From positions 620,001 through 684,000 of the forward strand of contig NZ_CP043042.1 of NCBI RefSeq assembly GCF_008122265.1: a stretch of 64,000 bases of DNA. The letters run 5' to 3'. A program made the position numbers and the translations under genes. The notes under the pieces were generated by a model that saw only the letters and a program-made list of their open reading frames with translations, had not been told where the DNA came from and made no database searches. Source of the stretch: Marinobacter fonticola (GTDB taxonomy: Bacteria; Pseudomonadota; Gammaproteobacteria; Pseudomonadales; Oleiphilaceae). Positions 46,170 to 54,415 of the stretch are shown one piece after another; position 1 is the stretch's first letter; each line of letters starts with the position of its first letter.

Positions 46170-46853
46170 TTGACGCAAAAAAATAGAATATTCGATCTCG
46201 ATGCCGGTTTGCTGGACGATGACCTCCTGGCCGGACAAATGCGCTTGCTGGTCGGGTTGGTTAGCACGGACCGGGCCCGCAGTGCCGGGGATCGGCTGCC
46301 TCTGTCCTGGCAGGGGCATGAAGATGCCCTGACCCTGCGCCTCAACCAACTGATGGGCGAAATGACATTGCGGGGCATGGCGGTGCCCGGTGAAGTGAAG
46401 GTGACCCATGAGGCCATCATCTGGCCGCCGCTGGAACAAGAGGCGCTCAAAGAAGAAATCCGCTATGTGGCCGAGCGCGCGGCGGCCGGCAAAAAGGGGC
46501 GCATTCGCCTGCCCCGCAACGATCACGAGCTATGGGCCACGTACAAGTACAGTTTGCTGGCTCGTAACCGCCAGGCCTACGAAAGTTTCGGCCGCCGCGT
46601 GGCGACGCGGGCCGTGCCGCTGGAGTCGCTGTGGATGGCTATGGTCAACGCGTCCAGGGTTGCGCCGCCGGAAGGCGGGATTCGCAACGCTCTCCAGCAT
46701 ATGTGGGGCTATGTCTCCGAGCATTCACGATTGAGCCCGCAAGTGGACGATCTTGACGCACTAGCGGGCGAAGTGCAGCGCCTGGCGCGGGAACATGCGG
46801 TATCCTACCTGATCAATTCAACGGCGTTGGGCGAACTCCGCGCCTGGCTTTAA
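46170..46853 (+). CDS. DUF1722 (YbgA-like) protein
   Basis: The 227-residue protein starts at a TTG with GGAGG at about 9-nt spacing. Its C-terminal half has the DUF1722/YbgA pattern: NDHELWATYKYSLLARN, NALQHMWGYVSEHSRLS and a final AVSYLINSTALGELRAWL. The N-terminal 100 residues are unlike the DUF523 partner often fused to this domain. YbgA's role is unclear, though some relatives are linked to photolyase neighbourhoods. The esterase gene follows, its ribosome site overlapping this stop. Confidence 0.78.
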   Translation: MTQKNRIFDLDAGLLDDDLLAGQMRLLVGLVSTDRARSAGDRLPLSWQGHEDALTLRLNQLMGEMTLRGMAVPGEVKVTHEAIIWPPLEQEALKEEIRYVAERAAAGKKGRIRLPRNDHELWATYKYSLLARNRQAYESFGRRVATRAVPLESLWMAMVNASRVAPPEGGIRNALQHMWGYVSEHSRLSPQVDDLDALAGEVQRLAREHAVSYLINSTALGELRAWL

Positions 46854-46863
46854 GGAGGACTCT

Positions 46864-47643
46864 GTGAGCGTCGATCTGCACCACCGAGTGGTCGGGGAAG
46901 GCAAACCCCTTGTGCTTTTGCACGGGCTGTTTGGCTCCCTGGAGAACCTGGGCGGCGTTACCCAGCGGCTTTCGGACACCTGGCAGGTCCACGCGCTGGA
47001 CCTGCGCAACCATGGCCGCTCGCCTCATGTCGAGGCGATGGACTACCCTGCCATGGCAGACGATGTGCAGCGCTATCTCGACAAGCAAAAAATAGAACGC
47101 GCCTCGGTTCTGGGCCATTCGATGGGGGGCAAAACGGCGATGGAGCTTGCCCTGGCTCACCCGGATCGGATCGAGCGGCTCATCGTCGCCGATATTGCAC
47201 CGGTGGCTTATGCGCCCCACCATGACACCATCATCGAGGGCCTGACCGGGCTTGATCTGTCCGCGGTGAAAACCCGTGGCGATGCAGACAAATGGCTGGC
47301 TGAATACGTGGAGATTCCAGCCGTGCGGCAGTTTCTGCTCAAGAATCTGGTGCGCAGCGATGAGGGGGGCTATGGTTGGCGAATCAACCTCAAAGCGATC
47401 GAACGAGAGTATCCGCAGATCGCCAAAGGACCGACAGCGCAAGGTCCCTTTGACGGGCCCACACTGTTTCTAAAGGGTGGGGAGTCCGACTATATCCAGG
47501 ATAGCCATCGCGACACGGTCAGCCGGCTTTTCCCCAAGGCGACGCTACGTATCCTTCCCGGCACGGGCCACTGGCTGCACGCCGAGAAGGCGGACTTGTT
47601 TGCCAAACTGTCCCGGCGGTTTCTAGACGGTGAGTTCGATTAA
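46864..47643 (+). CDS. ybfF: Alpha/beta hydrolase, YbfF-like esterase
   Basis: The 259-residue protein starts at GTG 46864 behind AAGGAGG. It has HGLFGSLENLGGV (oxyanion region), nucleophile elbow GHSMGGKTAMELAL (Ser about 80), and the catalytic His in GTGHWLHAEK. The acidic residue of the triad is probably in the strand before that. YbfF hydrolyses short acyl esters including acyl-CoA. No signal peptide. It is the last gene of its unit and is followed by a strong terminator. Confidence 0.88.
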   Translation: MSVDLHHRVVGEGKPLVLLHGLFGSLENLGGVTQRLSDTWQVHALDLRNHGRSPHVEAMDYPAMADDVQRYLDKQKIERASVLGHSMGGKTAMELALAHPDRIERLIVADIAPVAYAPHHDTIIEGLTGLDLSAVKTRGDADKWLAEYVEIPAVRQFLLKNLVRSDEGGYGWRINLKAIEREYPQIAKGPTAQGPFDGPTLFLKGGESDYIQDSHRDTVSRLFPKATLRILPGTGHWLHAEKADLFAKLSRRFLDGEFD

Positions 47644-47659
47644 CGGTTACATCGATAGC

Positions 47660-47691
47660 GAAAAGCCACAGTTCCGCGCTGTGGCTTTTTT
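47660..47691 (+). terminator. Rho-independent terminator after ybfF
   Basis: AAAAGCCACAG pairs with CTGTGGCTTTT around a 7-nt loop, followed by six T residues in total. Confidence 0.95.
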
Positions 47692-47805
47692 GTAGGTGCG
47701 GGGCTGTTTGCCCTGAGAAGTAACCCAACACCTTCTCAATCAAGCATTCGTCGGTTTCGCGGGGTTTTGGTAGGGTTATGAAATCGTCTACCTCTTTATT
47801 CTATG

Positions 47806-47842
47806 TTTGCTACGACTGATAACGATTTGCTACGACTGATAA
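47806..47842 (+). repeat. 17-bp direct repeats just upstream of the SMP-30-like gene
   Basis: TTTGCTACGACTGATAA (47806-47822) recurs exactly at 47826-47842, start-to-start 20 bp. The second copy runs into the AAGGAG ribosome site (47842-47847). Identical copies at two-turn spacing suggest a regulator site or a recent duplication. Confidence 0.85.
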
Positions 47843-47852
47843 AGGAGCGCCC

Positions 47853-48947
47853 ATGCGTTGGGTCTACGCGGTCTGCGTTGTGCTTTTCCTGGCGATTGGC
47901 GGCTTTCTGTTTACGCCATCACCGGTCGATAGCCAGGCATGGACGCCGCCCAAGGCGCCACCATTAGAAGGCGAACTGGCCCAGAATGACCTGCTGAAGC
48001 AGGCCGAGTTACTGGCTGTGGGTGATGTCTACGGCCCGGAAGATGTGGATGTGGACAAGGCGGGCCGGGTTTATGGCGGCACCCAGGACGGAAAAATTAT
48101 CCGCGTTTGGCCGGACGGACGGGTGGAGACCTGGGCGCAAACCGGTGGTCGGCCCCTGGGCATGGAGTTGGACCGCCACGGCAACCTGATTGTCGCCGAT
48201 GCCTATAAGGGGCTGCTAGCGATCGATCCACCGTCGGGTAATATTCGCGTGCTCAGCCGTGAGGCTGAAGGTTTGCCGTTCAAGTTCACCGACGATGTGG
48301 ATATCGCACCGGACGGCATGATCTATTTCACCGATGCCAGTTCTCGGTTCAATCAATCCGAATACATGCTCGACCTGCTAGAGATGGCGCCCAATGGCCG
48401 TTTGTTGCGGCTGGATCCGGCGACGCGCAAGACGGAAGTGCTGTTGCGCAATCTCCATTTTGCTAGTGGCGTGGCCGTCTCCAAAGACGGTAAATTCGTG
48501 CTGGTTAACGAAACCTGGAAATACCGTACCTTGAGATATTGGCTTAGCGGTCCGAAAGCGGGCACCGCGGAGATCTTCATCGACAACCTGCCCGGCTTCC
48601 CCGATGGCATCGCCGCGGACAGCCAAGGCCGCTTTTGGCTGGCGCTGGCAACCACGCGCAATGCCTTTATGGACAGCATTCACCCCTATCCCTGGGTAAA
48701 GGAACAGATTGCCAAGCTGCCGGAGAGCCTCAAGCCATCGCCCCGGAATTATGGGCTGGTGTTGGTTGTGAGCGAGGACGGCAATATTATCGCCAGCCTA
48801 CACGACCCTACGGGTGAACACCTGCAGGAGATCACGTCGGTGGAGCCGAACGAGGGCATGCTGTATTTCGGCTCCCTACATAACGACCGAATTGGACGGT
48901 TACCGATGAGCGCGGTGCCGGCCCTGAAAAAGGAGAAAACACCGTGA
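47853..48947 (+). CDS. SMP-30/strictosidine-synthase-like beta-propeller protein
   Basis: The 364-residue protein has an N-terminal hydrophobic anchor or signal (VYAVCVVLFLAIGGFLF) and a six-bladed propeller: GPEDVDVDKAGRVYGGTQDG, GRPLGMELDRHGNLIVADAYKG, DDVDIAPDGMIYFTDASSRF and GFPDGIAADSQGRFWLALAT. Relatives include APMAP and lactonase-type esterases; substrate is unknown. The ATG has AAGGAG. It overlaps the thioesterase gene by GTGA, implying co-translation. Confidence 0.85.
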   Translation: MRWVYAVCVVLFLAIGGFLFTPSPVDSQAWTPPKAPPLEGELAQNDLLKQAELLAVGDVYGPEDVDVDKAGRVYGGTQDGKIIRVWPDGRVETWAQTGGRPLGMELDRHGNLIVADAYKGLLAIDPPSGNIRVLSREAEGLPFKFTDDVDIAPDGMIYFTDASSRFNQSEYMLDLLEMAPNGRLLRLDPATRKTEVLLRNLHFASGVAVSKDGKFVLVNETWKYRTLRYWLSGPKAGTAEIFIDNLPGFPDGIAADSQGRFWLALATTRNAFMDSIHPYPWVKEQIAKLPESLKPSPRNYGLVLVVSEDGNIIASLHDPTGEHLQEITSVEPNEGMLYFGSLHNDRIGRLPMSAVPALKKEKTP

Positions 48948-49399
48948 CGGACGTGCCGGACCTTATTGACTGGGATCTGCCGGGGCCTTTCATCATGCCC
49001 ATCGTGGTTAAGTCTGACGATGTGGACCGGCTGGGGCATGCCAACAATGTTGTCTACGTGCGCTGGCTCGAAGACGTAAGCTGGGCCCACATCGAAAGCC
49101 TGGGAATGACCTGGGATGTGCATGAGGCGACAGGGCGGGCCATGGCCATCACCCGTACCGAAATCGACTATCTGGCTGCCGCAAACCAGGGCGATCACTT
49201 GCTACTGGGTACCTGGCTGGTGGATTTCGATGGCCGTTTCCGTTCGGCACGGCGTTTCCAGCTGATGCGGCAGGGCGATGGCAAGTGCCTGGCCAGGGCG
49301 CTCTCCACCCACGCCTGCGTTGACCTTAAAACCCAGCGCCCGGCCCGCGTGCCCAAAGAATACGGTGAGATTCTCGGGAGTGCGGTGGTAGCTCCTTAG
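48944..49399 (+). CDS. 4-hydroxybenzoyl-CoA/acyl-CoA thioesterase family protein
   Basis: The 151-residue hot-dog fold protein has the 4HBT motif DRLGHANNVVYVRWLED with the catalytic Asp near the start, then AHIESLGM and ITRTEIDYL. It should hydrolyse an acyl-CoA, possibly branched or aromatic. It starts at a GTG overlapping the previous stop, so it is coupled to the SMP-30-like gene. The 200-bp gap after it holds only the MDR gene's leader. Confidence 0.83.
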   Translation: MTDVPDLIDWDLPGPFIMPIVVKSDDVDRLGHANNVVYVRWLEDVSWAHIESLGMTWDVHEATGRAMAITRTEIDYLAAANQGDHLLLGTWLVDFDGRFRSARRFQLMRQGDGKCLARALSTHACVDLKTQRPARVPKEYGEILGSAVVAP

Positions 49400-49598
49400 C
49401 GTTTCAAAGCCCGTCGTTGTGCGTATCTGCAGTCCTTTCCATGGCAGGGTGAGGGATAGGCGCGTACAAAGGCGTGTTCATAGGCCCCTCGAACCAATTT
49501 CTGCTAGTCTTCAGTCAAACCTGTCCGGCGTTGTGCCGGCTTTTTGCGAGGTCGCTTGGCCTGAGAGCCTCAGTCACGGTCAGTCATGGAGAGCCATC

Positions 49599-50552
49599 AT
49601 GCGTCACATCGTCTATGAACAATTCGGCGAAGCCGATGTGCTGAAGCTGATCGAGTCGGATCGGCCGGAACCGGCAGCCCATCAGGTCTGCATTCGCGTG
49701 GCAGGAGCGGGCCTTAACCCGATTGACTGGAAAACCCGGAAAGGCTTGGGGTTTGCCGCCCAACAGATTAAGGACCGGCTGCCTTGGACGCCGGGCTACG
49801 ATCTCTCCGGTACCGTAATCGACGTTGGGGCAGAGGTGACGACGCTCTCTGCAGGTGATCGGGTGATGGGTATGATCGGCTTTCCCGCTGCTGGGGGCGC
49901 CTACGCCGATTACGCGCTGGCGCGGCACGACGAGCTTATTATCGTGCCGGAGGAAATGGACCTGGTCTCCGCTGGCGGACTGCCCTTGGCCGCACTTACG
50001 GCTTGGCAGGGCCTGTTTGAAATAGCCGAGCTGAAGCCCGATCACAAAGTCCTGATCCACGCCGGCGCCGGCGGTGTTGGCCACCTGGCGATCCAGTTCG
50101 CCAAGACACGCGGAGCCCATGTCATCGCCACGGCTTCGGCGGGCAACGCGGATTTTCTAGCGACCCTTGGAGCCGACGAGGTGATCGACTACGCCGCCGA
50201 TGATTTCGTAGACGCCTGTTATGGCCTCGATGCCGTGTTTGATCTGGTAGGCGGCGAAACCGGACATCGCTCGCTGCACACCCTGGCGGAGCACGGCGTG
50301 CTGGTGACCGTGCCCACCGTTTCGGCGGATCCTATCATCACCGAGGCGGAAAATATGGGGTTGCGGGCACATGGGATGACCGTGCGTCCGGACGTGTTTC
50401 ATCTGGAGGAAATCGCCGAGCTGATCGAAGATGGCGATGTACGCCTCCATGTCGACGAGACGTTTCCGCTGGCGCATGCCGTAGCGGCGCACCAGCGCCT
50501 GGAAACCGGTCACGTGCGCGGCAAGCTGGTGCTCGATTGCCAGGCACGTTGA
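49599..50552 (+). CDS. MDR-family zinc-independent oxidoreductase, quinone-reductase-like
   Basis: From ATG 49599 (behind GGAGAG) the 317-residue protein has the GroES-like N-domain (GAGLNPIDWKTRKG, PWTPGYDLSG) and the Rossmann domain with VLIHAGAGGVGHLAIQFAK and ATLGADEVIDYAADD. There are no structural-zinc cysteines, so it is the NADPH:quinone reductase / zeta-crystallin type. Substrate is unknown. The reading frame extending to 49419 lacks family support. Confidence 0.87.
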   Translation: MRHIVYEQFGEADVLKLIESDRPEPAAHQVCIRVAGAGLNPIDWKTRKGLGFAAQQIKDRLPWTPGYDLSGTVIDVGAEVTTLSAGDRVMGMIGFPAAGGAYADYALARHDELIIVPEEMDLVSAGGLPLAALTAWQGLFEIAELKPDHKVLIHAGAGGVGHLAIQFAKTRGAHVIATASAGNADFLATLGADEVIDYAADDFVDACYGLDAVFDLVGGETGHRSLHTLAEHGVLVTVPTVSADPIITEAENMGLRAHGMTVRPDVFHLEEIAELIEDGDVRLHVDETFPLAHAVAAHQRLETGHVRGKLVLDCQAR

Positions 50553-50580
50553 ATGCGTATAGGCGTTAATCAGAAACCGC

Positions 50581-52446
50581 TCAGGTGTTGGCTTGTGCGG
50601 TATTCTCTCCCGTCGGTTTTTCCGGGCTGACGTCTTTTTCCTTGCGTTCCTTCAGTTTCTGCGGCGGCACTAAGCTGACCAGCACCCAGCCTTTCTCCGG
50701 TTTCAGATTCTTCTCGGCCGTCACGGCGTGAATGCGTTCACGGGTATCGATCACGAACAGCAAAATGGCCTGATGGTCGTACTGTTTCTGGAAATCCTCG
50801 TAGGTGAAGGCGTCGCTGAGCTGGGTGGTTTTGACCGAGTAGCCCTTGCTGACCATGCTGGCCAATTTGGCGTAGCTCATGTCGCCGAATAGGCCGCGGG
50901 TCTGCTGAATCTTCTCGGCGGTCTGATGGCGTGCCTTCTGGTCCTGGTCGCCTTCCGAAAGACTGTAAACGCTGCCGTTGCCGAACCAATCGAGGAAGTG
51001 ATAGGTGGCCAGCGAGTTGAGCTGCTTATACGGGGAGATCACCAGCAGGTTGCCGATGCCCGTCAAATCCAGATGGGTGGACGCATGTTCGGAGACCGGG
51101 TTGCCGAAGTAAACGTGCAGATTGTCCATGCGCGCCTGGCGTACGTTCTCCCAATTGGTGTCTGTGAGAACGACCGGCACGTCGACCTTTTGCAATGCCT
51201 GGCCAAGCTGTCGGGCGGCGCTATTGGCCCCCAGGATCAGGAAGCCGTAATCCGCCGGCTCCGCGACACCGAGCAGCCGGGCCACCGGGCGCGCCGTCAG
51301 GCTTTGTAGCGTCACCGTCGTGATGATCACCATGAACACCAACGGCACCAGCACGCCGGCGCTTTCGTAACCGATATCCTGCAACTGGAATGCGAACAGC
51401 GCCGAAACAGCCGCCGCCACGATGCCCCGGGGCGCCACCCAGCTGAGGAACAACTTCTCGCGCCAGTTTAGTGTGGTGCCAATGGCCGACAGGAAGATGC
51501 TGACCGGCCGCGCCACTAGGAGCAGCACCGCCAGCACGACGACCAGTCCCCAGCCCAACTCGGCAATAGCGGCGAATTCCACCCGCGCTGCCAGGATGAT
51601 AAATAGCGCAGAAATCAGCAGTACGCTGAGGGATTCCTTGAATTCCAGGATGCTCTCGATCGGCACGTGCTTCATATTCGCCATCCAGATGCCCATGACC
51701 GTGACCGTCAGCAGACCGGATTCGTGAGCCATTTCGTTGGACAAGGCATAGACGCCGAGCATGAAGGTCAGGGTGCCGGCGTTATGCAGGTATTGAGGGA
51801 TCAGATGCTTGCGCAGGGCGATACCGGTCAGCCAGCCTGCAGCGGCGCCCAGGATGGTGCCGATGGCGATTGTCTTGGCGAAAATATAGAGCGAGTGGCC
51901 GAAGACGTTACCTTGGCCCCAAGATACGATCCCCTCGAAGACCAATACCGCCAGCAGAGCGCCGACCGGATCGATGATGATGCCTTCCCAGCGCAGAATG
52001 TTAGCCAATTTGGCGGCAGGCTTGACTGTGCGCAGCAGGGGCGCAATGACCGTGGGTCCGGTTACCACGGAAATAGCGCCGAAAAGCAACGCCACCTCCC
52101 ACGAGATATCTAATGCCCAATGCGCGGCCAGCGTGCCCACGGCGCAGGTAACGATGGAGCCGACCGGCACCAGGTTGCGCACCATCTTGCCGTGGCCCTT
52201 GATCTCCGCATAGTCCAGGGTGAGGCTCCCCTCAAACAGGATGACCGCGACCGCGAGAGACACCAGCGGGAACAGCAAATCGCCAAAAAGGGCTTGAGGC
52301 TCAAGCCAGTTCAATAAGGGACCTGCTGCGATCCCACCGGCCAGCAGGAAAAGAATGGCCGGCATTTTCAGGCGCCAGGCCAGCCATTGGCAAAACAAGG
52401 AGAGTACGCCGATGCTCGCAAGCATGAGGACGATATTTTCTGACAT
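50581..52446 (-). CDS. CPA1-type sodium/proton antiporter with C-terminal TrkA_N domain
   Basis: The 621-residue protein has about 12 transmembrane helices (residues 5-400) with CPA1 motifs GAISVVTGPTVIAPLLR, EGIIIDPVGALLAV and FKESLSVLLISALFII. A cytoplasmic NAD-binding TrkA_N/RCK domain (about 400-520; FLILGANSAARQL) and a charged tail follow. It probably exchanges Na+ or K+ for H+ and senses nucleotide state. The promoter region contains three 18-bp-spaced repeats. Confidence 0.88.
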   Translation of the reverse strand: MSENIVLMLASIGVLSLFCQWLAWRLKMPAILFLLAGGIAAGPLLNWLEPQALFGDLLFPLVSLAVAVILFEGSLTLDYAEIKGHGKMVRNLVPVGSIVTCAVGTLAAHWALDISWEVALLFGAISVVTGPTVIAPLLRTVKPAAKLANILRWEGIIIDPVGALLAVLVFEGIVSWGQGNVFGHSLYIFAKTIAIGTILGAAAGWLTGIALRKHLIPQYLHNAGTLTFMLGVYALSNEMAHESGLLTVTVMGIWMANMKHVPIESILEFKESLSVLLISALFIILAARVEFAAIAELGWGLVVVLAVLLLVARPVSIFLSAIGTTLNWREKLFLSWVAPRGIVAAAVSALFAFQLQDIGYESAGVLVPLVFMVIITTVTLQSLTARPVARLLGVAEPADYGFLILGANSAARQLGQALQKVDVPVVLTDTNWENVRQARMDNLHVYFGNPVSEHASTHLDLTGIGNLLVISPYKQLNSLATYHFLDWFGNGSVYSLSEGDQDQKARHQTAEKIQQTRGLFGDMSYAKLASMVSKGYSVKTTQLSDAFTYEDFQKQYDHQAILLFVIDTRERIHAVTAEKNLKPEKGWVLVSLVPPQKLKERKEKDVSPEKPTGENTAQANT

Positions 52447-52484
52447 AGACAGGGCGGTCCATTCCGGTGGATCGTTTATCGTTA

Positions 52485-52534
52485 TTTACAGTGCGATGGC
52501 TATCTGTAGTGTGATGACTTTTTATAGTGCGATT
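52485..52534. repeat. Three 14-bp direct repeats with exact 18-bp period
   Basis: TTTACAGTGCGATG (52485), TCTGTAGTGTGATG (52503) and TTTATAGTGCGATT (52521) share AGTGYGAT. They lie between tcdA and the antiporter gene, 39-89 bp upstream of the antiporter start, where they could bind a regulator. Confidence 0.7.
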
Positions 52535-52559
52535 ATGTCGTTCAGCTCGCGAGATGTGC

Positions 52560-53366
52560 TTACGTCGGCAAGACCTCACGCGTCTTTTTGGCGAGACGGT
52601 TGAGCAGACGAGAAGCAGCCACGAAGCCGAAAGTGGCGGTCACCGGGCTGGCGGCCCCAAATCCGGTCGCACAGTCCAGGCGTACCGGGCCGTCGGTATC
52701 CGGCTTCTGCATGCAGACTTCTCCATCCCCCGCAGGATACGTTAGCTGCTCTAGCGAGTACACGGCCTCAACACCGAAACGACGCTTGGGATTGCGCGAG
52801 AAATTGTATTCCCGGCGCAGCAGGTTTCTGACCTTGGCCAGGAGGGGGTCCTGGGTTGTGCGGCTTAGATCGCTCACCTGAATTTGGGTCGGGTCCATCT
52901 GGCCGCCGGCTCCACCGGCGCAAATCAAGGGAATTTTGCGGCGCTTGCAATGGGCGATGAGGGCCGCCTTGGATCTCACGCTGTCGATTGCATCGACCAC
53001 GCCCGCCAGATCGTCGCTCAACAGGTCGGCTGCGTTCTTTGGCGTCAGGAAACCGAAGTGGATGTCCACCTGCATGGCTGGATTGATGTTTTTCAGGCGC
53101 TGGGCCATGACATCGGTTTTCGTGCGCCCGTACTCGCCAGTTAACGCGTGCAGTTGGCGATTGGTGTTGGACACACAGACATCGTCCATATCGATCAGCG
53201 TTATCCGGCCGATACCGCTACGCGCGAGGGCTTCTGCCGCCCAGGAGCCGACGCCGCCGAGTCCGACCACGGCCATGTGAGCGTCGCGGAAGGCCTGGAG
53301 TGCTCGCCGGCCATAGAGCCGTTCAATGCCGCCAAAGCGGAAGCTGTAATCGTCTACATCCATCAT
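52560..53366 (-). CDS. tcdA: tRNA threonylcarbamoyladenosine dehydratase
   Basis: The 268-residue E1-like protein has the ATP-binding loop VVGLGGVGSWAAEALARSG (about 33-51), DMDDVCVSNTNRQ and RTTQDPLLAKVRNLLR, typical of TcdA/CsdL. It cyclises t6A to ct6A in tRNAs decoding ANN codons. It is preceded by a 408-bp gap and followed by the antiporter repeat region. It starts with tandem ATGs at 53366. Confidence 0.93.
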   Translation of the reverse strand: MMDVDDYSFRFGGIERLYGRRALQAFRDAHMAVVGLGGVGSWAAEALARSGIGRITLIDMDDVCVSNTNRQLHALTGEYGRTKTDVMAQRLKNINPAMQVDIHFGFLTPKNAADLLSDDLAGVVDAIDSVRSKAALIAHCKRRKIPLICAGGAGGQMDPTQIQVSDLSRTTQDPLLAKVRNLLRREYNFSRNPKRRFGVEAVYSLEQLTYPAGDGEVCMQKPDTDGPVRLDCATGFGAASPVTATFGFVAASRLLNRLAKKTREVLPT

Positions 53367-53548
53367 CGGGTCCCATACGCTAGTTGAGCTATAACGGATT
53401 GTACCTTAGACGGGATCGTACTTGAGGCCACGGTTTCACCCCTGGCCGTACAGCCGCGTGAGATGTAAACCGCGCGGATGCCAGTGCCTGAGGTTAAGCA
53501 GGATAAATCGGCAGGCCGGAAAAGTGGGCGCGTCGTGCTGGAGGGCAT

Positions 53549-53576
53549 AAAAAAGCCACGCCCTTTGGCGTGGCTG
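53549..53576 (-). terminator. Rho-independent terminator on the minus strand, far side of the chrR 3' region
   Basis: AGCCACGCC pairs with GGCGTGGCT around a 4-nt loop and, on the minus strand, is followed by five to six T residues. It could end the sigma-chrR transcript with a 3' region of about 200 nt. Confidence 0.85.
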
Positions 53577-53649
53577 CACAAGCAAAATGGCTTGACCCTG
53601 AAGGGCACAAGCCGGACTCGTTCAGAGACACTAATCAACAACGCTTATT

Positions 53650-53768
53650 TTCCAGGTTTCTCCTGGGGGCTAAAGATCAAAAGCTGACAGATATCGGTCA
53701 TTTTCGGTCAGCAGTCGCCTGCCTATGGCTTATCCAGACCCTGGCGCAACGGACGCCAGGGCTTTTAT
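53650..53768 (+). ncRNA. Candidate plus-strand structured RNA ending in a terminator
   Basis: Within the 408-bp gap between tcdA and chrR the plus strand has three stems: CCAGG-TTTCT-CCTGG (53652-53666), GCTGAC...GTCAGC (53683-53712) and CCCTGGCG...CGCCAGGG (53739-53761), the last followed by CTTTTAT. That final stem has terminator polarity only on the plus strand, although no plus-strand gene precedes it. It may be a small RNA antisense to the chrR 3' region. No promoter is clear. Confidence 0.35.
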
Positions 53769-53773
53769 AGCTG

Positions 53774-54415
53774 TCAGCGAATGAACGGATTGAGCAGGCG
53801 GGTGAAGGTGCCGGTGAGTTTCACGGGCGCACTGAGTACCGAGAGGGTAATGCAGTCCTCGCCATCCAAAGCGATTGGCTTATGCTCATCGTTTTGATCG
53901 AGCACGACAAAATCCCATTGTTTGAAGACGCCCTTATGGTCGGTGAAAGCGCCTTGGAGCACGATTGTGGTTTCGTTGCCGCGGTGGGTGTGGACGGGTG
54001 CCTTGCCCCCTGCCGAGAGCTTTTGCAGCACGACCTGCTCAGACTGACTGGGGAACAGATGGCTGATGTCGAGCACACTGACATCGGCTAATTGGCGCTT
54101 CCAGGGCAAGCTCTCCAAGTTGCTGCCGAGAATGCGTTCCAGCGTGTCGCCGGCGTGGCGTTTCTTCGGCACGGGGGCCGTGACCTCGGCTTCATTGTCG
54201 ATAATGCCGAGAATACGATTGAACGCATCGTCGGACACGCCCACGCTGGCTTGCCGTTCCATCATTACCGCGCCCAGGCTGTCCAGCATGTCCACACGAC
54301 TGCAACAGTGCGGGCATTGGTCGAGATGGAGGCGAATACACAGTGCGTGGGGATCGCTCAGGTTCCCGGCGCTGTACTCCATCAGACTATGACTGTCCGG
54401 GTGATGCTGGGTCAT
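53774..54415 (-). CDS. chrR: ChrR-type cupin anti-sigma factor
   Basis: The 213-residue protein has the zinc-binding anti-sigma domain with His30, Cys34 and Cys37 (LHLDQCPHC) plus an N-terminal His cluster (HH at 4-5, His9), and a cupin domain with HTHRGNETTIVL (about 145-156). This is the ChrR family that holds an ECF11 sigma factor inactive until singlet oxygen or peroxides act. Its ATG overlaps the sigma stop (ATGA, 54412-54415). Confidence 0.92.
   Translation of the reverse strand: MTQHHPDSHSLMEYSAGNLSDPHALCIRLHLDQCPHCCSRVDMLDSLGAVMMERQASVGVSDDAFNRILGIIDNEAEVTAPVPKKRHAGDTLERILGSNLESLPWKRQLADVSVLDISHLFPSQSEQVVLQKLSAGGKAPVHTHRGNETTIVLQGAFTDHKGVFKQWDFVVLDQNDEHKPIALDGEDCITLSVLSAPVKLTGTFTRLLNPFIR

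Noticed and set aside
53478..53687. 69-residue plus-strand frame in the tcdA-chrR gap
   Set aside because: No ribosome site, and it runs through the terminator stem at 53549-53576; more likely non-coding.
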